Shown: positions 44,901-52,057 of the stretch, one piece after another
Numbering within the stretch: position 1 is the first letter of the stretch
Layout of the letters: each line of letters starts with the position of its first letter
Notes under the pieces: generated by a model
What the model was told of the DNA's origin: nothing
The model's database searches: none
What the model saw: the letters and a program-made list of their open reading frames with translations, nothing else
Source of the DNA: CAZSAL01 sp964604825
GTDB taxonomy: Bacteria > Elusimicrobiota > Elusimicrobia > 2-01-FULL-59-12
DNA length: 52,057 nt
NCBI GenBank assembly: GCA_964604825.1
Contig: CAZSAL010000014.1
Span: 1-52,057 of the forward strand
Direction of reading: 5' to 3'
Made by a program: the position numbers and the translations under genes

Positions 44901-47047
44901 GTTGCCCCCCAAGCGGACCCAAATGGCACGAAAAAGGTCTCAATGTGGCCATTCTGGACTGAGCTGGTGGAGACACTTTTTTTGCCAGCGACACGCAGCA
45001 AATGAACGACCAAACAGAGGTATTCGGCGTTATTGGCCAGAAGGAATGCGGCATTTCGGAGAAGAAAATTAGCTGCGTTCCGTGATAAAAGAGCTGCCAC
45101 GATCGTGTCATCGCGCCAGTGGGCCGGCATAGTGGTGTCAGGGAACAATCCAATAATGAGAGCATCAGTAGCCGCGGGATCGACATCCATTGACTCAGTC
45201 AGCCATTTTCTAAAGGCGCGTCTGAGAGCCGGATACGTGCCAATCAGTTCGAATATCTTCTGCAGACTGCGACCATGGATCTGGAATTTGTCGTCTAGCC
45301 ACTGCATAACCGCCCAATCCTCTAAAACATCATGGGCGGGAGCGAGGCGGGTTTCATTTTCCCCCACCGATAAAACCAGACTGTCCTGCCGAAGCCTCTG
45401 TAGGGCACGGGGATCAAGATCATCGCCCGGAACAAAAGGTTCTAGTGCTTGTGCGCGCCGGATTGCTATTTCCATAAAAGTCTTGGCACGTAATTGAGGA
45501 AGACCTTCTGCTGGTTCGGCTTCGTGGCGGACTACGTCACGCCAAACTTTTGCCCGGAATTCTCGCTGGTTCATCGGAAGGGCCTGATCAGCTGGCCAAG
45601 CTAGGCGGGCGGCTTTATCTAAGAAGAAGGGAATCCTAAACAGCTCCCGAAGAGTGGGATCCGACATGGGGCGTGAAAGAGCCGGAATTTTTGAAGCAAC
45701 GAAATCTAACTCTCCGTCAGTCAATTCGGGTACCTGGAAATTCAAGCAGGGCAGGCCTGGACCTTCAAAAAAGGCGCTGCGAACAGTTTCCGTCGAATAG
45801 TCGCGGCATGTGATAAGCACCTTCCAAGAAGCATCGCGTTTAATTTCCATCAATAAGTCTTGAAAAGCCGCACGGTCCGGTTTCTCTAATAGACGTTCAA
45901 GCCCGTCGATCCACAGAACCTTTCTTGCGTGCAAAGCGAAACAGGCATCCAATTTCTTCAAAGTAAGTCCGTGTGGGAATAGGGCTAGGTTGATGTGGAC
46001 ACCGGCAAAACTTTCAGCCCGGAAAGCGTACCCGGGGCCATCCACGAGAAGGCGTGCAAAGACTTCTTTGGCGACCCCTGATTTTCCCGCACCTGCCTCC
46101 CCTGTGATCAGAACAACCTGACCTTTCTCCAAGATCCCGATTAGATCATCTACGACATTGGTCCTTTCAATTTGCACTTGCCCTGCTATTGCCGAGCTAA
46201 CGCCTCTCACGACGATGTCCGTATCTTCCTGTAGGCGGGCTAAGCCTGGGATCACTGCTGTAGGTGAAGTCCTGTAGTATTTGGTTAGGGAAGTAGGCAG
46301 CTGAGAACGAGTCAGGCTATCCGCCGAGCCGCTGCGGTTTGATACGAGCACCACCAACTGGTTCCACGTATCTATCGCAGCAGGTGCATCTTCCAATGCT
46401 GTTAGTGACAGAAGTGATCGCAAGAGTGTCTCGGTGTAGCTTGATGAAGTATTGAGGTCGAGGCTTGTAAATTCGAAGATCCGAAGGAATTCCCAGATTT
46501 CTTGATCTTTTGCAGGCGATTCCTTTAGGCCCTTCAAAATTTCGGAGATCGACTCTTGATAGGCAGAAGCTGCGCTACCGAGATATGCAGGCAGTTGAAG
46601 GCGCCGGTCCATGTCCGAGAAAGAAAGTGAGGCACGAGCACAATCCAGGAGAGTCCGAAACCCCTTTAGCAATTTGTCCGACGCTGGCCCAACTATCAGA
46701 CCCAGACGATCCGCCGATGGATCAAAAAGGCTCCGGTTGCGGAAATCCAGAAACGCCTTTCGGAAAGTATCAACGCATTCTGGTTCCTTCGTGCTGAGAA
46801 CGAAATGACGTTTTACTTGAAGGACCGCTTTGTGTGTGACACCTGATGGGTCTTTCGCTTGGACGAGCAGATCGTCGGTTTTCCACCCGGCATGGCCACA
46901 CTGGAGATCCACCTCCACTACCGTACCAGAGGTGAAAAAAGGTGAGGCCCCTCCTGTTAGCAGAAGGACGAGAAAAGCTGCGTCAGTATGCTGTTCAAAA
47001 AAAGGGCCAGCACCCCCTGTCGCTTGAGGGCTAACTGCATGGGTCAT
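41996..47047 (-). CDS. second giant NTPase with N-terminal nuclease-like domain (Avs-like)
   Basis: This 1683-aa protein is only distantly similar to the other large NTPase but shares the plan. An N-terminal PD-(D/E)xK-like domain has GPFFEQHTDAAFLVLLL (14-30), E45-x-D47, D58/D59 in KTDDLLVQA and Q77-V-K79 in VLQVKRHF. The NTPase has Walker A GEAGAGKS (316-323) and Walker B VLWIDGLERLL (377-387), with the sensor-like LITCRDYSTET after it. About 1150 residues of helical repeats follow. The arrangement suggests an Avs-type defence sensor-nuclease. It is convergent with the small-gene operon. No frameshift is visible. Confidence 0.8.
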   Translation of the reverse strand: MTHAVSPQATGGAGPFFEQHTDAAFLVLLLTGGASPFFTSGTVVEVDLQCGHAGWKTDDLLVQAKDPSGVTHKAVLQVKRHFVLSTKEPECVDTFRKAFLDFRNRSLFDPSADRLGLIVGPASDKLLKGFRTLLDCARASLSFSDMDRRLQLPAYLGSAASAYQESISEILKGLKESPAKDQEIWEFLRIFEFTSLDLNTSSSYTETLLRSLLSLTALEDAPAAIDTWNQLVVLVSNRSGSADSLTRSQLPTSLTKYYRTSPTAVIPGLARLQEDTDIVVRGVSSAIAGQVQIERTNVVDDLIGILEKGQVVLITGEAGAGKSGVAKEVFARLLVDGPGYAFRAESFAGVHINLALFPHGLTLKKLDACFALHARKVLWIDGLERLLEKPDRAAFQDLLMEIKRDASWKVLITCRDYSTETVRSAFFEGPGLPCLNFQVPELTDGELDFVASKIPALSRPMSDPTLRELFRIPFFLDKAARLAWPADQALPMNQREFRAKVWRDVVRHEAEPAEGLPQLRAKTFMEIAIRRAQALEPFVPGDDLDPRALQRLRQDSLVLSVGENETRLAPAHDVLEDWAVMQWLDDKFQIHGRSLQKIFELIGTYPALRRAFRKWLTESMDVDPAATDALIIGLFPDTTMPAHWRDDTIVAALLSRNAANFLLRNAAFLLANNAEYLCLVVHLLRVAGKKSVSTSSVQNGHIETFFVPFGSAWGATAQLLAKGVTSFGASDFPLILGFLEDWNSITYYLPRGYPSGHADVETIVMHWLPQSASWRFPVRDAHERLLKILLRIPKTAEAPLREMIKSASLSTDGGRANQTILELIYSHFYGAAVCRDLPDLYVEAVKEILGLNRKIDATFFRQIREHTLELESTFGLNSQLHIDSFPPSAFHGPFFQLLCQHPGQGVNLILRLLNHSCDAYGDPNNPPIIEPPEKVQITLPDGKTRLQWGNWRLWGLYRSMSVGPYALQSALMALEKWLLQKATRADKNFPTILTTLLSESNNVAITSVVASVAIAYPTQCGAAALSVLTCQQIFQWDRIRHAQDLSHSNGSLSNLISAYSSENAIYEKERQEAAILPHRQRNLETLALNLQISSMKNKVFELIDDYKKKLPPESAQDDEVRVWRLALHRMDLRNFVESEQTADGHVLMKPVNPPEDVQKMIDRHQPRTRKFMEGMRLSNWGMGVFEQDGRQSVNPEQWREMLQAARRHDIDKGEMEDDVEVTLQASGPEYIASVCIRDHWNELSADERVWCVDVVCKAVDRHSDTSNSTEIVGTSIVDGSRPAAFILPFLIGKDIPANQQTRVINALATAIIHAVEQVVAYAVQGVASYLWAQDRSLALTCLQALLDDERESFAHFEKQRRSRAFMPMTTDGFLTDLRVRLRTRIAARTPCDETQFLNVSFEDWPDRTMINHLLTVFTNHHEDSLARQFMTTATGALVKMWAKADDEDASNRTNTDSKVLHSTVDGLARFTLQLSPEEGVSLCGPIIEQIALRPKETGDFLRQLIRKQDQRSPTKTFWSIWQSFADAFRSSDLSSRVDEKHSDAAQLLSYLFLNCDWKASVADWTPLQGNAYRISDLFKNLPVNQCALSAYCRFLSKIGEQSLPDALIDIVPKLGTGQIPSALSEDSVFYLESILKRLVYGGNHAVRANPNLKSATLAILDALVAFGSSPAFKLRDDLLTPGA

Positions 47048-47160
47048 AGTTGTAGAAATTATAGACCTTCGGGAAGGGTATGTCTTGTCGGCAATCTGTA
47101 TTTAATGCTTTCCCCCTAATCGGATAACCGCATCTTTTGGGACAGTTTCGAACCCGCTAC

Positions 47161-47292
47161 AAAATCAATTTTTTTACGATTCGATTATGTTCTCCGACGG
47201 AATTTTCTCCAACTTTCTTCCTACTCGATGTCAGGAAGTCGTCCTACGGAGAACGGCTAATTCCTAATGGTCCTGAAAAGCACGTCAAGGAA
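47161..47292. repeat. att-like direct repeat, left copy
   Basis: The segment 47251-47292 matches 51775-51816 at 38 of 42 positions (GAACGGCTAAT, CCTGAAAAGCA and AGGAA blocks). Weaker similarity extends left to about 47161, including TTTTCTCCAACTTT. The core overlaps the stop codon of the SRAP gene. The repeats are in direct orientation and flank the SRAP-polymerase-kinase segment. Confidence 0.6.
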
Positions 47293-47953
47293 CTGGCGAG
47301 ATGAGGTCCGACGTATCGTTTTTCGCGGTGTTTAGTAGCGTGGAGACCCGGTAGGAGCGCATTTCTTCCGGTGGATAAGGGGCCATGCAGGTGACGAAAT
47401 CTGGAATCTTTGACGTCGGGTTCAGCCAGAATGGTTCCATGGGCCGCGGAATGATCACAGGCATGCGGTCATGTACGGCACTCACGAGTTTGTTGGCTTC
47501 TGTTGTGATCAGCGATACAGTGTGAAGGCTCTTTCCGTCCGGCAGAATGACGGTGTCATAGATTCCGCCCAGACCGAAGATCGCGCCGGATTTCATCGTA
47601 AACCGGTATGGGATCTTCTTTTTATTTTCGACCCCCCATTCGTTGAATCCGTCCACCGGGACGAGGCAGCGGGATCTTTCAAAAATCCTTTTAAATCCCG
47701 GTTTGCTGAGGAGGGTTTCCGTGCGCAGATTGATGATCGGCTTATAGGCGCTGCCCGTTGCCCACGGCGGGACAAGCCCCCACTTCATTTTCATCAGTTT
47801 ATGGGTGCCATCGGATAGTTCGACGATGACGGGAATATCCAGAGTCGGAGCGACGTTGTAGCGCGCCTGCCACTCCAGCACCTCATTCGAATCGATATGG
47901 AAATGCTCGAGCAGCTGGTCCAGGGTCATGGCTTGCGAAAACCGTCCACACAT
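47285..47953 (-). CDS. SRAP-domain abasic-site DNA-protein crosslink protein (YedK/HMCES-like)
   Basis: SRAP proteins form a covalent bond with abasic sites in single-stranded DNA through the cysteine after the start methionine. The 222-aa product begins MCGRFSQAM with C2. It retains N75, R77 and E79 in INLRTET, E105 in VDGFNEW and H161 in VHDRMPVIIP, matching the family catalytic set. The ATG at 47953 is required because C2 must be N-terminal after methionine removal. A TATAAT lies 6 nt upstream, so the mRNA may be leaderless. The last codons and stop fall in the att-like repeat. It is divergent from the polymerase gene, as expected for a damage-response pair. Confidence 0.94.
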   Translation of the reverse strand: MCGRFSQAMTLDQLLEHFHIDSNEVLEWQARYNVAPTLDIPVIVELSDGTHKLMKMKWGLVPPWATGSAYKPIINLRTETLLSKPGFKRIFERSRCLVPVDGFNEWGVENKKKIPYRFTMKSGAIFGLGGIYDTVILPDGKSLHTVSLITTEANKLVSAVHDRMPVIIPRPMEPFWLNPTSKIPDFVTCMAPYPPEEMRSYRVSTLLNTAKNDTSDLISPVP

Positions 47954-47983
47954 AGGTTCATTATATCTCTCCGGACGGAAACC

Positions 47984-48013
47984 TTGTAAAGCCATACACG
48001 TGTATGGTATTCT
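47984..48013 (+). promoter_or_regulatory. promoter with palindromic operator between SRAP and polymerase genes
   Basis: TTGTAA (47984-47989) and TATTCT (48008-48013) are spaced by 18 nt. The spacer contains the perfect 16-bp palindrome CCATACACGTGTATGG (47992-48007). A repressor bound there would block the rightward promoter. On the other strand TTTACA and TATAAT (47965-47960) could form the leftward promoter with the palindrome just upstream. A LexA-like repressor is the natural guess given the genes, but the box is not one I know. Confidence 0.6.
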
Positions 48014-48050
48014 CCAATTATCCCCCATCTCTTCGCGGCGAACCCTGATC

Positions 48051-49262
48051 ATGAATAACACCGTCAACTGGCTATTTCTCGATTTAAACGCATACTTCGC
48101 TTCCGTGGAGCAGCAGGTGACCCCTGCTTTGCGCGGAAAGCCGGTCGCGGTGGTGCCGATGCTGACCGATAACACCTGCTGTATCGCCGCAAGCTACGAA
48201 GCGAAGGCCTACGGCATCAAGACCGGAACGCGCGTTGGCGACGCAAAGAAGATTTGTCCCACACTGCACCTCGTAGAAGCGGTTCCGCAGCTCTATGTCC
48301 GTTATCACAAGGCGATTGTCGAAACGGTGGAATCCCTCATTCCCATCGCTGCGGTGATGTCCATCGATGAAATGGTCTGCCAGCTCACCGGCAGCCAGCA
48401 GGAGGTCTCCAATGCGGTCGCGCTCGCTCATCAGATCAAACGGGCCATCCTGGAGCGCGTGGGCGAATGCCTGCGCTGCTCCATCGGCATCGGGCCGAAC
48501 CGGTATCTCTCCAAAGTGGCGGGCGACATGCAGAAACCGGACGGTCTCACGATCATCCGCCTCGGGGACCTGCCGCAAGCGCTTTACGGGCTGGAACTCA
48601 GCGATTTCCCCGGAATCGGGCCGCGCATGGAGGCGCGTCTGCATCAGAAGCGGATCTTTACGGTCGTACAGCTCTGCGCCTTAAGCCGGGACCAGATGCG
48701 GGAAGTCTGGGGAGGAATCGTAGGCGAACGGTTTCACGCCTGGCTGCACGGCGAACAGGTGGAGGGCCCAGAGACGCATCGCTCCAGCGTGGGGCATTCC
48801 CATGTCCTGCCGCCGGAATTCAGAACCATGAACGGTGCCTATCAGATTGTTCGAAAATTAACCGGCAAGCTGGGGGTGAGACTGCGCCAGATGGGCTACT
48901 GGGCGAAAGGAATGACGCTGGCCGTGCAATTCCTGGGAGGGCGGGACTGGAACGACAAAACTAAATTGATGGAAACCCAGGACACCCCCACCCTGCTCAA
49001 AACGGTCGCCGCACTATGGGCTCATGTCCCAGCCGGGAAACCCTTATGGGTGGGTGTAACGCTTTCCCCCATCATTCCCATCGATCAACACATCCCGTCG
49101 CTCTTTGAAAACCCCAAACAGGAGAAGCTCTCGCTGGTGATGGATCGGATCAACGAAAAGTTCGGCCGCAACACGGCCTACTTCGGGGAAGAGATGGGCG
49201 CTGAAGAAAACGCGCCTACTCGAATTTCTTTTACACGGATACCGGATAACGGGGAGTTTTAA
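48051..49262 (+). CDS. Y-family translesion DNA polymerase (DinB/UmuC-like)
   Basis: Y-family polymerases copy past DNA lesions. The 403-aa product has the catalytic acidic residues D11 (LFLDLNAYFASVEQ) and D106-E107 (MSIDEMVCQL). The steric-gate aromatic region is Y15-F16, and the fingers motif AASYEAKAYGIKTG is present. A helix-hairpin-helix lies in LSDFPGIGPRMEARL. The little-finger domain follows. I started it at the ATG at 48051, beside FLDLNAYF, rather than at a longer open frame through the operator. No UmuD-like gene is adjacent. It likely serves during DNA damage or single-strand entry. Confidence 0.93.
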   Translation: MNNTVNWLFLDLNAYFASVEQQVTPALRGKPVAVVPMLTDNTCCIAASYEAKAYGIKTGTRVGDAKKICPTLHLVEAVPQLYVRYHKAIVETVESLIPIAAVMSIDEMVCQLTGSQQEVSNAVALAHQIKRAILERVGECLRCSIGIGPNRYLSKVAGDMQKPDGLTIIRLGDLPQALYGLELSDFPGIGPRMEARLHQKRIFTVVQLCALSRDQMREVWGGIVGERFHAWLHGEQVEGPETHRSSVGHSHVLPPEFRTMNGAYQIVRKLTGKLGVRLRQMGYWAKGMTLAVQFLGGRDWNDKTKLMETQDTPTLLKTVAALWAHVPAGKPLWVGVTLSPIIPIDQHIPSLFENPKQEKLSLVMDRINEKFGRNTAYFGEEMGAEENAPTRISFTRIPDNGEF

Positions 49263-49412
49263 GACAGCATTGAGGCACCGATACCTCTCAGGAATGGCAC
49301 AGCGAACGTCCGTCAGCAAGGCGAATAACGTCCCATTCCTTTCATACTCTTTCTTACTCTTTCATAATCAGAGAAGGGGACTTTCCCGTCCTGACCGTTC
49401 GCACATTCTGCC

Positions 49413-49441
49413 TGTAACTATTTCCCGAATAAGTAGTTACA
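49413..49441. promoter_or_regulatory. inverted repeat upstream of the hybrid kinase
   Basis: TGTAACTA (49413-49420) and TAGTTACA (49434-49441) are perfect 8-bp inverted arms with a 13-nt spacer, about 105 nt before the kinase start. They may be an operator or a hairpin in the leader. No partner regulator is identifiable. Confidence 0.35.
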
Positions 49442-49500
49442 TGAAGGTATAGACGCAAATGCAGCAGAAGACGTTCTCAAAAGGATGGCACTCTATGCTG

Positions 49501-49540
49501 GAAGGGAAGGGAAGGGAAGGGAAGGGAAGGGAAGGGAAGC
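49501..49540 (+). repeat. GAAGG pentanucleotide tandem repeat at the kinase ribosome-binding site
   Basis: Seven perfect GAAGG units plus a final GAAGC end 6 nt before the ATG at 49547. The purine-rich repeat is itself the only Shine-Dalgarno-like sequence. Slipped-strand changes in copy number would alter promoter or ribosome-binding geometry without shifting the frame. Confidence 0.85.
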
Positions 49541-49546
49541 ACCATT

Positions 49547-51622
49547 ATGGATTTCTTATCTTCAGATCCTTTGAGCCCTTCGAATCATTCTAGATGGCAG
49601 AATATTTACACAGCTTTCAGAGAATTTTTCATTAACAGTTTGAGTTGGCGGCAGCGTATGCCGGCAATTTTGCGTTATGGAATTCCTCTCGCTTTCGCCG
49701 CATTAACCTTCTATGCACTGCAGTCCCTCACAAATTCTTTGCATGGCAATGTGCCGCTCACTCCTCCGCTGGTCATTGCCATCGTTATCGCCCTGCTGCT
49801 TGGTTCCGGACCGTCGCTTATTTACGGCATTGCTGTTGGTTTGCCCTGCTGGGTTTATCTTACGGAACCCGGCGGCTCTTTTAGAGTCTACAGTTCTCTT
49901 GAACAAATCCGCTTGGTTGGCTACTTTCTGACTGTCTTTGCAATTGCAGGCGCTGTCGGGCTCCTTCAATGGGTCACCGAGAAACTTCAGTCCAGCGCTC
50001 ATGATCTGGCAGAAAGAGAGTCAGAACTCCATGAGGAGCAGCGTCTTCTTCGCCTGATACTGGAAACCGATCCGAACATGGTTTTTATAAAGGATTGGAA
50101 CGGGAAATTCCTGATGGCTAATCAGGCGACGGCGGAACGTTACGGCGCCACCGTGGAAAACCTGATTGGGAAAACGGACGCGGATTTCAATCCCAACGTG
50201 GGGGAAGTTGCCCGTTTCCTTGAGGATGACCGGGAGGTCATGGTATCGCAGCACCCGAAGCTGATCGCATTTGAGCCGGTCACCAATCCCAAAACGGGGG
50301 TCACCCGCTTCTTTCAGACGGTCAAAGTTCCCCTCCCTGCAGCCGAAGGCCACTTGAAAAATGTCCTGGGCCTTGCTGTGGATATCACCGAGCGCAAGCA
50401 ATCAGAAGAGCGCCTGGCCGAGCTTAACCGCACCCTTGAGGAGAAAGTGGCACAACGCACGGACGAGCTGAAGACGAAGGATGTGGAACTGGAACGGACT
50501 CGCAGGCTTGAAGTGATTGGCCAGCTCGCAGGAGGAATCGCTCACGACTTCAACAATCTCCTTACCGGCATCATGGGAATCGTGCAGGGGGTCAAAAGTG
50601 AGATGACCGATCTCCGATTGGAGCAGGACCTGGAGGAGGTGACCACTGCCTGCAAAAAGGCGTCAAATCTCACGCGGCAGCTGCTGACCTTTGGTCGCCG
50701 GCAGGTCATCGTTGCGAGAATGCTCGACATTAACGAAGTGATTTCTTCGATGAAAACGCTTCTCGAAAGCATGTTAACCGAAGATATTGAGTTGAAGACG
50801 ATCCTGGACCCTAACATCGGCCTGGTTCGCGCCGATCGCAGTCAGATCGAGCAGGTTCTGATGAATCTCGTGCTGAACGCGCGGGATGCCACGCCGAACC
50901 GTGGTCGTATCGTCATAGAAACGGCCAGCGCGAACATGGCGTCAAAACCCACGGGTTGTTTTAAGCTGAAGCCCGGTCCCTATGCGATCCTCAAGGTTTC
51001 GGATACGGGGCATGGCATGGATGAGACGACTCTCAGCCATCTTTACGAACCGTTCTTCACGACCAAAGGCCCAGGCAGAGGGACCGGCATGGGGCTGGCT
51101 ACGGTATATGGGATCGTCAAGCAGAGCGAAGGCGATATTTTGGTTTATAGCAAGCCGGGGCAAGGGACTGCCTTCCAGGTATTCCTGCCGCAAATTGCAG
51201 AATGCCGCACGGAGCGCCGGGGTCCGGAGCGCGGCGAGAGCCCGGGAGGCAAGGAGACTATTCTTCTGGTCGAGGATGAAGGCATTGTCCGCAGAGTAAC
51301 AAGTCGATCCCTCATCAAACGAGGGTACCAGGTTTTAGAAGCTGAAAACGGACCGGCGGCCCTCGCCATCGCCGAGAAGAAAGGGGTTTCGATCGATCTG
51401 CTGTTGACTGATATCCTCATGCCCGGAATGAATGGGAACGAACTGGCCGAGGCGCTGCACAGGAGCTATCCTTCGCTTCGGGTCCTCTATATGTCCGGGC
51501 ACATCCCGGATACACTTTCCCAGCGCGGCATCATCGATCCCAACGCGGCGAACTTCATCGAGAAATCTTTTTCGATGGACGCCCTTAACCACAAAGTCCG
51601 AGAGGTGTTGGATCATCGTTGA
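49547..51622 (+). CDS. hybrid histidine kinase with PAS and receiver domains
   Basis: The 691-aa product has a short N-terminal cytoplasmic part and about four membrane helices between residues 40 and 145, reminiscent of the DUF4118/MASE type. A coiled linker and a PAS domain (about 160-285, VFIKDWNGKFLMANQATAER and LGLAVDITERKQSEE) follow. The phospho-acceptor region GQLAGGIAHDFNNLLTGIMG has H near 332. A HATPase with NLVLNARDAT, DTGHGMDE and GTGMGLATVYGI comes next. The C-terminal receiver has VEDEGIV, phospho-acceptor D near 621 in LLLTDILMPGMNG and a lysine in EKSF. No separate output gene is next to it. Confidence 0.94.
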   Translation: MDFLSSDPLSPSNHSRWQNIYTAFREFFINSLSWRQRMPAILRYGIPLAFAALTFYALQSLTNSLHGNVPLTPPLVIAIVIALLLGSGPSLIYGIAVGLPCWVYLTEPGGSFRVYSSLEQIRLVGYFLTVFAIAGAVGLLQWVTEKLQSSAHDLAERESELHEEQRLLRLILETDPNMVFIKDWNGKFLMANQATAERYGATVENLIGKTDADFNPNVGEVARFLEDDREVMVSQHPKLIAFEPVTNPKTGVTRFFQTVKVPLPAAEGHLKNVLGLAVDITERKQSEERLAELNRTLEEKVAQRTDELKTKDVELERTRRLEVIGQLAGGIAHDFNNLLTGIMGIVQGVKSEMTDLRLEQDLEEVTTACKKASNLTRQLLTFGRRQVIVARMLDINEVISSMKTLLESMLTEDIELKTILDPNIGLVRADRSQIEQVLMNLVLNARDATPNRGRIVIETASANMASKPTGCFKLKPGPYAILKVSDTGHGMDETTLSHLYEPFFTTKGPGRGTGMGLATVYGIVKQSEGDILVYSKPGQGTAFQVFLPQIAECRTERRGPERGESPGGKETILLVEDEGIVRRVTSRSLIKRGYQVLEAENGPAALAIAEKKGVSIDLLLTDILMPGMNGNELAEALHRSYPSLRVLYMSGHIPDTLSQRGIIDPNAANFIEKSFSMDALNHKVREVLDHR

Positions 51623-51649
51623 ATTAAAGTTTTAGACAGCATCGAACCC

Positions 51650-51816
51650 ACCATAAAATTGATGCATTTACGCTTCGATTCTGCTCTCCGTCGGAGTTTT
51701 CTCCAACTTTTCTCCAACTCAATGTCATGAATGATCCAAATTAATCCAAATTCGAAGGCGGGTTTTCCGACGAGGAACGGCTAAATCCTAATGATCCTGA
51801 AAAGCATGTCGAGGAA
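51650..51816. repeat. att-like direct repeat, right copy
   Basis: This copy matches the repeat at 47161-47292. The core is 51775-51816, and it has about 35 extra bases upstream of the core. It reads directly into a tRNA 5' half on the minus strand, as expected for an attachment site within a tRNA gene. Confidence 0.6.
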
Positions 51817-51842
51817 GCGCTCTACCACTGAGCCAACGGCGC
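51807..51842 (-). pseudogene. 5' half of a tRNA gene, truncated at the att-like repeat
   Basis: On the minus strand from 51842, GCGCCGT fits the 5' acceptor strand. TG and a complete D-arm follow (GCTC, AGTGGTA, GAGC), then G and CTTCC as the 5' anticodon stem, then TCGACAT. No matching 3' anticodon stem, T-arm or acceptor strand follows, because the sequence passes into the repeat core. It is best read as a tRNA interrupted at its anticodon loop by integration. The identity is uncertain. GAC, a valine anticodon, is one possible reading. Confidence 0.6.
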
Positions 51843-52057
51843 CACATTGAGAGAAGTTCTCGGTCTGGGGACGGTCTGATTATCAATTCGCACCTAAAAA
51901 TCAATCTTTCTTTTTATCGATTGAGCTATGGGCCCGAAAATTACTGATTTCGACGTATTATAACATCTGTTCCGACTGCGGTTTAAAATTCCAATTGACA
52001 ACATGTTACCGCCGTCCAGTCCTTCCCCAGTTTCAGCCGGTTTTAATTCCCCAGGTT
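51843..52057. other. right-end intergenic sequence
   Basis: No protein gene is seen here. A further tRNA-like 5' sequence, GGGCCCATAGCTCAATCGAT, lies on the minus strand at 51935-51916 but has no complete D-arm. The rest is A/T-rich. This may already be chromosomal flank outside the element. Confidence 0.3.

Overview
The window is 52 kb of a bacterial genome and looks like most of an integrative conjugative element, or a similar conjugative island, loaded with defence genes. The backbone is GC-rich. Several secreted proteins resemble those of Elusimicrobiota, Omnitrophota or related phyla: a PorV/PorQ-like outer-membrane protein and a FlgD-Ig-like C-terminal domain. This taxonomic suggestion is weak. 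No ribosomal RNA or marker gene is present.

Region 1 (1-11.4 kb, minus strand) is the transfer module. It holds virB2-B3-B4-B5-B6-B8-B9-B10, with virB10 running off the left edge, and a small coiled-coil gene ahead of virB2. An AbiE type IV toxin-antitoxin pair, a MOBP-type relaxase, a MobC-like accessory gene and a candidate oriT follow. The oriT has nested inverted repeats and a nic-like TATCCTG/CC. VirD4, VirB11 and VirB1 are not in view and may lie further left.

Region 2 (11.6-18.9 kb, minus strand) is one apparent operon: PorV-like protein, secreted FlgD-Ig protein, secreted collar-domain fibre-like protein, TPR protein, membrane histidine kinase, and a response regulator whose output is an ECF-type sigma factor. 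The motif TGAAGG-N17-ACTMAT precedes this operon, the 163-aa gene behind oriT and the virB operon. I infer that the receiver-sigma protein may read it, linking envelope sensing to conjugation.

Region 3 (19.3-32.0 kb, minus strand) is a defence block: hsdM-hsdS-(DUF488 gene)-(273-aa gene)-hsdR, a PHP-SMC-like ATPase and rmuC.

Region 4 (32.1-47.0 kb) has two copies of a 284-nt GC-rich foldable element, each followed by a further hairpin and a translationally coupled operon. The first operon is radC, ECF sigma, a 72-aa gene and a DUF6573 gene. The second is two small unknown genes. Between and beside them are two very large STAND-type NTPases with N-terminal PD-(D/E)xK-like nuclease domains, resembling Avs/AVAST proteins.

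Region 5 (47.1-52.0 kb) carries an SRAP protein and a Y-family DNA polymerase, divergently transcribed around a palindromic operator, then a hybrid histidine kinase whose ribosome-binding region is a GAAGG pentanucleotide repeat. Related direct repeats (38/42 identical over the core) bound this segment. The right one abuts the 5' half of a tRNA gene, so the right edge of the element is probably near 51.8 kb.

The most interesting possibilities are the two-copy structured leader, the receiver-ECF-sigma regulon, the paired nuclease-NTPases and the possible phase-variable kinase.
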